A stretch of 64,000 nucleotides of DNA from positions 38,500,259 to 38,564,258 of the forward strand of contig OZ022260.1 of assembly GCA_963978905.1 (NCBI GenBank). The letters run 5' to 3'. Below the pieces are notes generated by a model. It saw only the letters and a program-made list of their open reading frames with translations. It did not search any database and had not been told where the DNA came from. Shown here piece by piece: positions 35,901 through 46,760 of the stretch. Position 1 is the stretch's first letter. The number at the start of each line of letters is the position of its first letter. Both the position numbers and the translations under genes were made by a program. Source of the stretch: Trichostrongylus colubriformis. Its lineage: Eukaryota > Nematoda > Chromadorea > Rhabditida > Trichostrongylidae.

Positions 35901-38900
35901 ACTGCTCCATAGGTGTATGTAATGGTGCTACTGTAAAGATAGAATTCAGGAAAAGCTGGAATATGTTCCACCACACAAGAACGTTTTGGTTTCAGGCAAG
36001 ATTCGTGTTCGGCTGATGGATATACTACGTCTGTATACACCCTGTCAATCTCCTCTGCCACGTACGATAATCATCGGCCATGGTACTTGGAGGAGTGTCC
36101 GTCATCAATAGCTACCACCTACAGCTCAGCTAACATCAACCAGCCAGCTATTGTAAGTAATTTAATTGTCGATGATAGCTACCGAAACTTCCTACATTAC
36201 CAGTTCACTTGCACATCCGACGTATTTAGGTGACCGTCGATGTCCCGTCAGGTTGCACTAAAATGCATACAGGAACGAGTGCATCAGCTCCGTTGGCTGC
36301 CGGTATCATAGCCCTGGCACTTGAAGCCAAGTGAGTCGTTTGAAGTCGACCTAGCGATCTTGTTATATTACTATGCACCTTTTAGTCCTGATCTCACATG
36401 GAGAGATATGCAGCACATAGTACTTCGAACAGCTAATCCAACACCGCTTTTGGGAAATTCTGGATGGTCACAAAATGGTGTGGGAAGAATGATCAGCAAC
36501 AAGTTAGTGCTATCTGAAAACTTTATGTGACCTCGGTTACAAGACTTGAGCAGGCGCGCTTCAAAGGTTTCTCTAGGTTTGGTTATGGTCTCATGGACGG
36601 AGGCGCTCTCGTGAAACTGGCTAAAACCTGGAAAACTGTTCCTGAACAGCATATCTGCACCTACGAATACAAGTTGGCCCCTCCAAAGTACTGTTTTCTG
36701 TTTTCTTTTTATGTTTTAAAAGGCAAACCCTCAATATTTTTATTCTAGTCCTCGCCCAATACAAGGCCGTTTCCAAATGAACTTCACGTTGGAAGTGAAT
36801 GGTTGCGAGTCTGGAACGCCGGTGTTGTATTTGGAACACGTTCAGGTCCATGCCACTGGTAAGCACATAATTAATTTTGTCATTATATAATGTAATAATA
36901 TTGTTGTTTATTATTCTCATCTCCTTAGTGCGATACTCGAAACGAGGTGACCTGAAACTGACGCTTTTCTCACCTTCCAAAACGAGATCGGTATTACTTC
37001 CTCCTCGACCTCAGGTTCGTTGCGAATATTGATACGTTTTCATGAGTGAAGTTCAAAGAATTAAGGCTCCGATGTTTGATTCGTGCTCCTATTTCTTGTC
37101 CTGTAGCAATCCAGTTTCTAAGACTTCTGTGATCGAGTGATCGATTAGTTGGAGAATGTCAAACATGCAGAGTAGTATTGTTTGAACTCTAATAGATAGC
37201 TATCGGATTTATGTACTTCAATCATGTTTCCGATAATTATGTAATACGACTTCATGGCTTACCCAATTCAATGTTAGTGGTCGAAAAACAAGGAGGCAGT
37301 ATTTCAGGATTTCAACAGCAATGGTTTCCACAAATGGCCTTTCCTATCAGTACAACAGTGGGGTGAAGATCCTCGTGGAACATGGGTTCTTATGGTAGAA
37401 AGTGTCACAAACAATCCATCAGCCTCTGGTGATTTTTTGATTTTTCTTTAAATTTGTTTGTCAAAAGTCTTGCGAATTTCTAAACTCATTCACTCTCAGG
37501 TACTTTCCATGACTGGGCGTTACTTTTATACGGTACAGCGGATCCGGCACAGCCCGGTGATAGAGTTCATCCACCAACACCTATACCGTCTCAGTCGATG
37601 CTCAATCGGATACACCAACTCACAAGCCAGGTCGGACTTTGAGTCTTTTACTCAATACGTTACGCAAAGTAGAATGAATCACGAATGGTACCGAAGCTCG
37701 TACCTAAACAGAATTGGCCAAGATGTAATTAGAAAAATGTGCGAGCTTCGTGTTCATCTGCGTTGAACCAGATGTGATGCACTTTTGAAGTGGTGTGACT
37801 TTGCTTAATTTTTGTTTGCTACTCGAAAGCACAGCCAGCTTACCCTCACTATATGTTTGCTTGCTTATTGTTGCTCGAAGAGCCTCAAGCCGCTTGCCTT
37901 CCGACTAACATGGCTCAATCTGTTAACCTTTTCGTCTCGCTAGCCTATTACTGCATCGCTGCCCGTTCGTTCCATAAATTAATAAAATGTACCACAGCGG
38001 AGCCAGTTGTGCCGAGTGTTGTTTGTCGGTTACATTTATGTTCATGCTTACCTAACTTTTTGCCGCATCTAACTTCCTGTGAATGATGCATAATCGGTGG
38101 TGGTCAGCCGTCCGTACTGTTGGTGTCTTACAGAAGATTCGGAAGCGTCCGATGGCATTCTCTCGCACCCGTCAGTTCGCGATACCGGGTGCTGCAACAG
38201 CGCCACAACGATCGCCGTTTGTGCGACCGAGAACGCAAACACAGCGTCCGTTCCAAAACGGCCCATTGGCTGGCAGATGGTTGTTCAATCCGAACTCGCA
38301 CCAATGGGTCTGGGTGGATATGCGTCAGTGGCAGCACAAAAGATATCGACGATACTAGCCAACCAGAAGTGCCCTGTGTTCTCTACGAAACGTACCTCTT
38401 GTCCGCATGGGGTTTTCGGTGATAGGGCTTATGTATCACTCACATGGCGCCAACTACGACCACAACACTCTGAGTCGCACACACTGTTCCGCTGTGATGC
38501 GCGAACAATTTACATGGGCGTGCGATAAGCCGAGCGATGAGATGCGATGCGTATTGTCTCTACAGATTACGTTTCCCGTTATGTTGATGGTCGTTCAAGC
38601 GGTCGTACTGGTACTGATCGCGACATCGGCGGCGATCGCTTGCCGCCGCGCGACTGCACCTCCTCCTTCGTCTACACCACTTCCTACAGTGATGATCGAC
38701 GAGACCGCTTCCGCATCCTCTACTACTGCCTTTAACGATGTATCTCAAGCCACTCGACAGCTCCATCACGAACACCCAAACAGCGCAAACAATGCATTTT
38801 CGTAGTGATTATGATATTGTATGTATTGATTAATATGTGATACACCTACACACTCATACACAAGGTCCCATTCACCCCGAGCGCGCCGTTCACATCTGGT

Positions 38901-41900
38901 TAGGTCGCTTTCATACTCTGCAGTGCTACCGGTGGTAGAAGTTGCGACGCGCTGTATTTATAGCACGTTATCCAGTCGCGCTTTATTCCATTTCGTCGAA
39001 TATTTTGAACCACAGCGGTGAAAATAGCAAATGGTTGCCCAAAGCAATATTATAAATATCAGGTTGAGGAATACTTCCCCGTCGTTTCTTTTGTTCTCTG
39101 TTTTTCTCGGCGAAACTTTCATATGTTTTCGTAGAGCTTTTTCTGCTCTACACAGCGCTGCCTTTTGTTTTTCGATTCCTTCGACTGCCTAGCATTTATG
39201 AGGTTTGGAAATGAAGTAGGCAGAAGGCAAAAATTCGCACTCTCGACTTTTCATTTTCCTCGTCTGCCATCGAGATGAAAATATTTATACGCATAATTTT
39301 CGATAGAGCTTTTCAGCTCTACCGAAGGTACTGCCTTTTATTCAAATTGCTCAACTTTTTGCTGTTTTTGAGACACAAATGCAGCGCTCAGCAAACGTGC
39401 TCACTTTCGGTATCTCCTCTTCCTCGCCTACCATGGTGATTGGAGAGTATGTCCATATATGAGTTCGATAGAGCTTTTTTTGCTCCACAATCTGATGCCA
39501 CTAATTTTATACTTTCGCAGTTTTCTATTCGTGAGGCTTGGAAATGGAGTACTCAGTAAGAGCCCACCCGCATTTTCTTCGCAAAAGATCAGGTTTTACC
39601 AAACATTAATCGTACAGGAAACCCCTCAGTTATAACAGTAGATGGCTCAGGAGTGTCTTTTTCCCTCATTTGATTCATCTGACGTGGAAAAGCTCAGCTT
39701 ATTTGGACTTCGATGCGCCAACAGTGCAGATTTTTCCCTACAAATTAACTGTATTTCTAAACCTCAAAAGTAGAAAACAATCAACCGATCAAAAACAAGT
39801 GGAACCGTTCCCTACAGCTGGGAAAACCCCATCGGAAACTCAAGCGCATAAACTTTTTGATCTCGATGACAGAGGAGGAAAACGAAAAGTCGAGAATGCG
39901 GATTTTTGCCTTCAGATCACTTCATTTCTAAACCTCATAAATATTAAGCAATCTAAGAAATCGAGAAACAAATAGCACCGTTTCGTAGAGCAGAAAAAGT
40001 TCTATCGAGCACATATATAAATTTCGTCGAAGGGTGAGGAGATTGTTGCGAAACACAGAATAAAAAATGAACCAACTCCTCAACGTAATACTTAAGCACA
40101 ACTACGGAAAACGGGTCAAAAGAACGAACAGAGAAAGTAGTGACGTCAGCACAAGTAGAGCATTGCAACAGCTATTGTCGGCATCGTCACAGAGAATGAA
40201 AGCAACCCTCTGGGACGGCAACATGTTGAAAGAGCGCTGTGACTTGCTACCGACTTTTTCAGTCTCAGGTTTCTTTGCGCTTGCCGTGCATCTCAATTCT
40301 GTGTTCGAATAGCGTTCGGGCTAAATGTGACTGTATAATTCATTCTCTTTCGAAATGATATGCGTTGAAGTGTAGATGGGCAGGCATGGCGTTGTCACGC
40401 GTGGCGTGATGTTTTCATCGTACCCTATGCTGTTTCTATGATATGATTACTCGTCGCACAGGAACAGTTCTCCAATGCAGGGATATTTGGGGATATCGCA
40501 GCAGGACTGATTGAATGTGAATAAGTCCTAATACGTACAATAAAAAAAGCTTCTTGCAAAGGAACTGGACGCGTCATGCAGACATACACCGCGTGACTGC
40601 TCTAAGCATATTGTGCTGCACTGTAGCGCTTGTCACTTCGATATAAACGAACTGTTAAAAATGAACAGATCGTGAAAAGCGCGTGCGTGGTTTACATTAC
40701 AAGGGTATTGCTTTGCGTGTACTTCTGGTCATTCCTTTTCTTTCCTCACTCCCCAATATACCCATATTATCGTTTTTGCTCTTTCGTTGTTTCCTCTTAC
40801 CCTGACCGCATCCTCGCATGTATTGGTTTCTATCCATTTCCCAAGCTTCTTACTATCGTGTACTATTCTAATCTTACGTTTCATCTGCTGTATTGTAGAG
40901 AAAACGAGCAAATTAGTATGGAGAGTAGTTAGTTGTTATGTTTAGTCTCCACCATCGAAGTTCAGTCTTATGCAGAATTATTTCGATGCGGTTTTTTCTA
41001 AAGCATTTGGAGGTTTGTGAAGAAAAATCTCCATTAGCACAATTATTTTTTTCACTTCTTATAAATTGCATTTGTCATGTCAGGTTTGAATTTAACTTTA
41101 CCCATACTCTTATTAGCCCTGCCCTGATTATGTTCTCACAGTATCACACTGAGATATAAGTGCCTTAGTCATTGAGTAGTAGTTTGAGAATTCCATGATG
41201 ATTTCCCAAAATCTATGCTTTTTTGTTGAATAACTAGGGTTTCATATTGCTATTATCATAGCAAACGGTTAAGTTTAGGAGTTGAACAATGCCACATGAT
41301 ATACGTTCTTTTCATTATATTAACGCAACTCTAACCAATATATAATAAGTAATATTCTTGTTCTCAATTATTATCCTGCAAGATGCAAGATGATTTGCTG
41401 AGCCCAATGGCAGTCGAACTCGCATGATAGTAGATGTTGTGGTGTTTGTCTATGTTTGTACCATAGTGATGCATCGTTTATTCATTTCAATGAAAATGTG
41501 CCTTGAAAGTATAATTTTTATGACAAAAAATATACCTGTGAATAAATTATTTCTCAGTGTCATGGTGTGTCGGTACTGTGGATGTATTTCTGGTGCTTTA
41601 ATAATTTTTTAACTTTCACTTTCCATCCTTCGTTCGCTTCTAAAGTTGCGTCTTTCTTTCTGGTCGGTGCGTTTATGCTGCTGTTGATGATTGTGGTGGC
41701 TGTATTGGTGGTAGGGTTGCCTTCTCTTCGTCTTTTTTGTCTTTCATTGTAGTACTTCAAGGTTCGGGTACAGTTGGTGATAGTTGTGTCCTAATGGTGC
41801 TCTTACCATTTTTCTTCACGAGTTATTGTCTATAAAGGCTGTCCCATTACTGAGTCACGCAAAAGCGGCACATTTGCCTTCATGCACGCAGGCGCGCTCT

Positions 41901-44900
41901 TACGCTATAAGTGCTTTGAAGTGAAAGTGTTTTGCTGAATTCACTCTGAACAGGTCGCTGCTTTTTTTTGCAAAATGCTGTAGAAGACGGGACAAAAACT
42001 GCTCAAAAATAAGTTGTGCTGAGCATTAATCATATCGAGAAATCATTATGGAATTCAAAAGCAAGGCTTCGAAGTGGTGTCATCGGCCCCTACCGGAAAG
42101 TGGCCACGCTAGTGGCGAAGATAGTCATGTAGAATAAACGTTATGAGTGCTTTGGGGAAAGGTTAAGTTCATGAATGTCGTTGATTATCGAAGGCCAGCC
42201 ATTAATCCCCTTTGTAAAGTGATAATACCTGTCAAAGTGGATCATGAACAGCACATAAATTTTTGATTCTGAATCACATCGATTTTTGAGGGTGCCTTTT
42301 CTGAAAAAGCAAATCAGTTGTCTAGAATGTGAAGAAGCTAGAGAGTAAAATCAAAAAACGTGGAGTTCGCAGAGACTCTGTGTGGCTCTGGATCTCGGCC
42401 GCGTTGACACTTGGAGACACTGGCGCCGACGGCAGCAAAACCATGTGCCCGCCGTCGACGACGGCGGCACTCTGGCGCCGCGCTCTGTTCGTGACGCTCG
42501 AACTATCCATACTACGGTGCAATGATCGCGGCGAGACTCCGCGCAAATCTTTGGCGATAGCGCGCGCGAATCTTTCTATAGAGTGTATGTCGTTTGGCGC
42601 GGCCCTTGCAGCTAATTTGCCACTGGAGCGCATGGGCCGTCTGACTCTCCCAGATTTACCTAAGCCTTTTAGGGGAGAAGCTTTGGCAGTGCCCCATTGG
42701 CAAATTAGCTCCAAGGGGCCGCCCTAAACGACCGTCTCCCTTTCTATAGCCTGGCACTATGCTAAGATGTCGCCAAGATTCAAATCTCTCGTGGGTCACA
42801 GTTCGCGCAGGCTTTCGCCTCTTTCCGATCGTCATACTCTACTATGGTTCGGTCGAATTTTATAAACAGAATGCGTCGCCAGAGTACTGCCGTGGTCGAC
42901 GTCGGTGTTGCAAAGTATGAATGCGACGTCCGCCTCTCTATCTTCCTTTGTGGTGGTTTTTGTGTGCAAATTTGTTCACGAGATTTAAAGGGATCTGAAA
43001 CATACCCATGCGATGAAGTCACCAGTGTGTAAGATATCTGTTCAGATCGATGAAGTCGAGCCGCTGACATTCAGTGATCTCCGCTCGGTGGGCGATTGTC
43101 ATTCGGAATGCGATGGTGGATGTTCGGAGAGTCAGTCGGCCGTGGCATGCTTTCGATGTAAACATTTCACACAAACACTCCGAAACAAGGCTGGCAATGG
43201 ATTCAAGTGTGTAATTCTCTCAAGCTTCGCACGTCGTTGTAGCTTGTATAAAGTGATCGAAGCACGAATTATGATACGCGCGCGGGTCTCACCATTTTTC
43301 ACCTGAAATTATTCAACATACGTCGTAAGCGCAACGCAGTTTCCCAACCCTATTAAATCGGAAGCAATTTGCTCAAAAAGAAATTTTATGGGCTTTTCAA
43401 GTGTTTTCCACGTAAGCGCTTGGTTAAGTCGAGAGGCACTTCAACATCTGTGTTCAAGCGCCTCTCCTATCTTACCCACTTTATATCGGGTCGAATTTGC
43501 TTCGATCTGCTTTCTCTTATCAGCAAATTATTTACGTCTACATAAGCGAATCATGGCTTTCCAAATGCTTTTCTAATTGGCACATACACGAAATCGAAAT
43601 ATTCCCGCAGATACCTGGTTAACCAAAAATTCGAAAGTTTTGTAACCAGAAATGGTGTAAATTTGATCGTCAGCTTTTTTATCACACGGATAAAAACACG
43701 TTGAGGACTACATCGGCGGTTCTTGCACGCGTATTCAATCACGTTAGACAATTTATAGTTGCTTGTATAATAGCAAAACGAAAGTTAGAGTGGCTTTAAA
43801 GTATGAAATGATCGAACATTCAAACATATCGGATTTCCAGATGTGTCACTCATTGCGACGATACATACTATTTGGATGGTACAAATTGCAAAATGTGCTC
43901 GTCACATTGTCATTCCTGTTCACAAGCCGAGGTTACTACCTTTATTTTTCATCCTTCAGTTCTTCAAATTTTTCAAAAGGCGTGAGCAAGTCCTATAGTT
44001 ATAGAAGGAAATTACCGTTCTTATTTTTTGCTTGAAGGAATCGTGCGCGGAAAAATGAGTTTTTCTTTTCCCACATATTTATGTTGTTCTTGTTTAATAA
44101 GGGCCACGTGCAAAGTTTAACGCGAAAAAGTGAGAACCCGACGAAGATGGAGCTTCTTAAAATGACGGCCTAGAAGCGGGCCCTTCGACTAAGTGCACTG
44201 TCCCGTCGTCCGCCACGGTTGGAGACGAAGAGTGGAAGTGATCACGTAGTTTTCTCCTTCCAATATGCGTCTCCACCCACGGCACACGACGGGGCGTGCA
44301 GTTACACGGAGACCCCGCTCGCTCGGCCGCCATGGCCGGATTCTCACTTTCTCCGCGTGAAGCTTTGCATGCAGCTCTTACTAAGCATATACAACTTAAA
44401 TATATGGGTAACAGAGAGAAGGTGGCTGAGAGTGTCAGTGAAAGTTTATTAGAGCGAATTGTTCATGAGGAGCACATATCACCGCACACCAGTTTATACA
44501 GCTGGCACACAGTTGGCGTGCAGTTGTGGCTCAAGAATACTGTTGTGTTTTACCGGTTTTTTTCAAAAAAATGTTACCTATCAACATTATTGCAGCTTTG
44601 TCCAGTTATACAAATACACAATGCTTCAGGTGTGTGAAACATGCCCTGGTGCGCAACTTCTCGTTCATGTGGCGAATTCACCAGAAAATGGAAAATGTGT
44701 CGACAAATGTGGAATGGGACAAGTACCCGATTGTGGGTTTGGTTCAATCATCGATTTTGCGCAATTATGCTCGCTGGAAATTGAGGGACGGAATGAAGTA
44801 GAAGTCGTAGTATCATAGGAATGTTGATGTTTGAACACCATACATCAGTTTTTTTGGCGAACCTAGGTAGATGTTTGGACAACGATTTTTGGCTTTGTAA

Positions 44901-46760
44901 TCACTTCTATTCACTAGATTTCATGCAGACTGCAGATGGATTGCAGATTTTACGCTGTGTTTGGGGTTCCCGAGTAATAGTATCGTTTCCCTCTTTCGAA
45001 GTTGAGCGTTTCAAAGGTTAATGCCTGACTAAATTATGCGATATCTTGATAGAGACACGCTATTAGCTGTACAGTGGTCGTTATTGATCCGAGTTCGAGC
45101 TTATTATGCAGTTGTAGAGGGCTGATCAATGTTGAGAAGTTAATTTTTTTATTAACTTTTAGAGGTATTGGATTCTTTGCAGATGAGACCAACTTGGTAC
45201 AGGCACGGTGTGTACTACGCGAAGAACGATGTGGAAAAGGATATTACCTAAATTCCATCGGAAAATGTGATCAATGTGATGAAGCGTGTACCTCGTGCAG
45301 TGGTCCTGGTACGGTTGATCAGTTTATAGTTTTGTAAGCTCGTGAATAAAAGAAACTTCATATTTACATATAATTGTGCGTCAATCAAGGTATATTGGGT
45401 TGTACGACTTGTGCCCCTGGTTATGGAAATCGTTCTACTGAATACTGTCGACCATGCTGCGCTGAAGGACAGACGCCAGACGATTATCGATGTGGTGAGC
45501 TTTTGTTGAATTTGCTATCTGTACTCTTCTGTTCGCTCCCATGAATTTCAACTTTTGTACTTTTGTTAATGACTTTTACTCTTCTTAGCAGCTGTCTTTC
45601 TCATTTTGCGTGCAGAACAGACTTCATCATTTGGTTTCAAATTCGTTGTGGCGTCCAGTAGTACACAGCGTTATCCTTATGCTTCATAACCGAGCCCCTC
45701 TCATCTCATCTCTGTCTGTGGCGGACTTAATTATCGTTTTGATAGCAAGCGTTTGTGAGTTTTTTGACTCTTATCCTTTTAGAAGACTGCTCTCCAAATG
45801 CCAAATATCCTGCTCGTGGTCATCGAAGTTCAAGCATAGTTTGGTCCTTCTTTTGGATCATCATTGTCGTGGTTATGCTCTCGTTTGTCGGTTGTATTGC
45901 GTACTGCCTGCTCAGAGACGACCGCAATCAAATTGAGTAAGTGTTTCCATGTGTATGCCCACCATCAGACTTCGCTGTTATGCGATTCTGCCGTTTTGCG
46001 GTGTCGCGGCTCCGCACGCGAAGATGCGGCACTGCAAAGTCTCAGGATCGCATACGAAAATGCGACGCCGCAAAATCGCGAAATTTGACGGCGGCATGTC
46101 ATGATGCCATCTAATCCTTTCTGGGATCTAATAAGGTCGGGGGAGGGGGAGGAGAGACGCAAATTTTCACCCACGTCAAAGCTTCTTTCCCTCCATAGGC
46201 TTAGGCTAAAGCAGATGGAACTTGTGCTTTGACAGATGCTTTTTCATGTGGGAGGAAGGGATATAAATTTTAGTCGAGCCTAGGGAGGGAAAGAAGCTCT
46301 GACGTCGACGCAAAGTTGCGTCTCCACCCCCCCCCCCCCCTCCCCGACTTTATTTGACCCCCTTCTTGTATTTCACGGTTTCCATCCTAATTGAGAGCAT
46401 ACACCTCCGTAAGAACGTATGTAGAAAATGTTTTATTAGCGACAGACTATCTATCCGTAAGCCGTTGGCCTAAGGATTGATTTTTCATTGGTTTTGTCAT
46501 CGTGTTCCATGTCTCCGAACTACACCAGTGCAGTTTTTCGCTCTGGAAAACTCACATTTTTCATAAGAACCATGCAAATTACTGCGCGTGTGCTCATCTC
46601 CGAAGCTCATTCTGCGAGGTTTCAACTGTTTTTACAAAGAATTCTTTACAGCTACACTCCTTTGCCTCACTACAATAGTAAGACTGGAGAGGTTCACATT
46701 CTGGACTCGGATTCTGAGGAAGATGACGAGTTGTATGAAGCCAAACACGTAGAAATTTGA
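29964..46760 (+). CDS. bli-4: Furin/kexin-type proprotein convertase (BLI-4/KPC-4 orthologue), 24 exons
   Basis: Calcium-dependent serine endoprotease cleaving after multibasic sites in the secretory pathway; in C. elegans BLI-4 processes cuticle procollagens. Exons: 29964-30026, 30109-30225, 31252-31434, 31544-31693, 31761-31867, 31939-32037, 32416-32506, 32575-32637, 32834-32997, 35996-36152, 36230-36330, 36386-36502, 36577-36687, 36749-36858, 36929-37014, 37308-37428, 37500-37630, 43046-43206, 43841-43931, 44630-44732, 45183-45308, 45390-45494, 45783-45936, 46652-46760. All phases agree and give 939 residues, close to the ~943 I recall for the worm long form. Seen: signal peptide 1-16; propeptide with RRRKR/S and RRTKR/D; catalytic Asp202 (SILDDG), His241 (HGTRCAGE), Asn342 (SGNGG), Ser415 (GTSASAP); P domain about 485-640; Cys-rich 660-855; membrane segment 871-896; tail with YTPL and SDSEEDDE. 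One intron (31868-31938) needs a GC donor. Three transposon-rich introns inflate the gene. Confidence 0.95.
31868..31938 (+). other. Putative GC-AG intron of bli-4
   Basis: The exon with catalytic Asp ends CCAGAG and the intron begins GCTAGT; the next exon begins after TTTTAG with GATCATCCAGAT, restoring the conserved IQRDHPDL reading. The nearest GT (31872) would add four bases and shift the frame, and no alternative acceptor corrects it. GC-AG introns are a known minor class. A one-base assembly error is the alternative explanation. Confidence 0.75.
33583..34329. mobile_element. 747 bp TIR element, CAGGGGGTGCC family, copy 1
   Basis: It begins CAGGGGGTGCCAAAAA and ends TTTTTGGCACCCCCTG, flanked by TA on both sides (33581-33582 and 34330-34331). 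It lies in convertase intron 9. Two diverged copies of equal length are at 49688-50432 and 52673-53409. No frame encodes a recognisable transposase, so it is non-autonomous. The TA flanks fit a Tc1/mariner-superfamily mobiliser, though the CAGGG start is also seen in other classes. Confidence 0.85.
34588..34683. repeat. Three tandem 32 bp units
   Basis: The unit CTTCAGGAACACGGAATAAA plus CTAAGGGAGCAT is repeated three times head to tail; copy 2 has one substitution and copy 3 differs in its last two bases. It is a minisatellite inside convertase intron 9. Confidence 0.92.
35500..35680. mobile_element. MITE with GACGTCGAAGCTCC ends, copy 1
   Basis: CACCGACGTCGAAGCTCCTT at the left pairs with AAGGAGCTTCGACATCGGTG at the right; a C-rich tract (35661-35680) follows the right arm. 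In the copy at 46136-46349 this tract is matched by a G-rich tract at the other end, so it belongs to the element. It lies in convertase intron 9. Further copy at 53452-53650. Non-coding. Confidence 0.75.
37631..37986 (+). other. Candidate read-through 3' end of bli-4
   Basis: If the donor after exon 17 is not used, the frame adds only Val-Gly-Leu and stops at 37640-37642. An AATAAA follows at 37981-37986. This would give a soluble form of about 660 residues ending after the P domain, without Cys-rich domain or membrane anchor. C. elegans bli-4 is known to make several isoforms differing after this point, but use of this end is inference. Confidence 0.35.
38134..38358 (+). CDS. bli-4: Candidate alternative 3' terminal exon of bli-4 (basic tail)
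   Basis: It starts after TGGTGTCTTACAG in phase 0, which matches the end of exon 17 (37630), and runs 74 codons to TAG. The product would be a basic, Gln/Pro/Arg-rich tail beginning [10 protein letters not shown], containing [20 protein letters not shown] and ending HKRYRRY. It has no membrane segment and no Cys-rich domain, so the isoform would be soluble or matrix-bound. The position in the large intron after the P domain is where the C. elegans gene varies its ends. Other frames are also open here because the region is GC-rich, so the choice of frame rests on the acceptor and phase. No poly(A) signal is obvious nearby. Confidence 0.5.
   Translation, partial: KIRKRPMAFSRTRQFAIPGAATAPQRSPFVRPRTQTQRPFQNGPLAGRWLFNPNSHQWVWVDMRQWQHKRYRRY
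38566..38805 (+). CDS. bli-4: Candidate alternative 3' terminal exon of bli-4 (membrane anchor)
   Basis: It starts after TGTCTCTACAG in phase 0, again matching exon 17, and runs 79 codons to TAG. The product begins with a ~25-residue hydrophobic segment ([20 protein letters not shown]) followed by the stop-transfer-like ACRR, then a Pro/Ser/Thr-rich tail of about 50 residues ending NANNAFS-like. Splicing of exon 17 to it would anchor the protease directly after the P domain, omitting the Cys-rich domain. It is in the same frame as the candidate exon at 38134-38358 and shares its CTYTACAG acceptor. An unrelated gene or chance ORF cannot be excluded. Confidence 0.5.
   Translation: MTFPVMLMVVQAVVLVLIATSAAIACRRATAPPPSSTPLPTVMIDETASASSTTAFNDVSQATRQLHHEHPNSANNAFS
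39057..40091. mobile_element. Large foldback element, copy 2 (rearranged)
   Basis: The left end TATCAGGTTGAGGAATAC and right end CAACTCCTCAACGTAATA match the termini of the element at 12055-13569, and the interior carries the same CGATAGAGCTTT..GCTCTAC units near 39135, 39300 and 39466 (spacing about 166 bp), with inverted units near 39988. The arms are unequal: the right arm is much shorter, so part of it has been lost. It lies in convertase intron 17, just downstream of the candidate alternative exons. Confidence 0.8.
40092..43045. other. Distal part of bli-4 intron 17
   Basis: Two strips are GC-rich (42360-42780 and about 42880-42960) and contain open frames on both strands around 42322-42727. 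The pair GGCCGTCTGACTCTCCC and similar motifs did not match any family known to me. There is no evidence of a nested gene, but 42320-42730 would be the first place to look. Confidence 0.35.
44032..44425. mobile_element. Foldback MITE, copy 2 (degraded)
   Basis: It starts TTGAAGGAATCGTGCGCGG and ends near TATATGGGTAACAG, with CCCGTCGTCCGCCACGG and its inverted partner in between. This is the same order as the intact element at 2717-3150 but with many substitutions. It lies in convertase intron 19. Confidence 0.7.
45975..46085. repeat. CG-rich short-motif repeat in bli-4 intron 23
   Basis: It contains clustered GATTCTGCCGTTTTGCGG, GACGCCGCAAAATCGCG and related inverted motifs. Similar clusters occur at 26200-26330, 28230-28340 and 29160-29290. 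Partial inverted symmetry suggests a worn MITE. Confidence 0.5.
46136..46349. mobile_element. MITE with poly-G termini, copy 2
   Basis: The left end GGTCGGGGGAGGGGGAGG, then ACGCAAATTTTCACCCACGT, pairs with the right end that finishes in 14 C (46327-46340) and TCCCCGAC. Inner arms carry CAAAGCTTCTTTCCCTCC and GGAGGGAAAGAAGCTCTGAC. It is non-coding and lies in convertase intron 23. Confidence 0.8.

Noticed and set aside
38097..38735. A third reading frame open over 143 and 62 codons at the alternative-exon region
   Set aside because: Its start has no acceptor in the phase required by exon 17; the frame chosen fits both acceptors and the membrane segment. It is not excluded as an independent gene.
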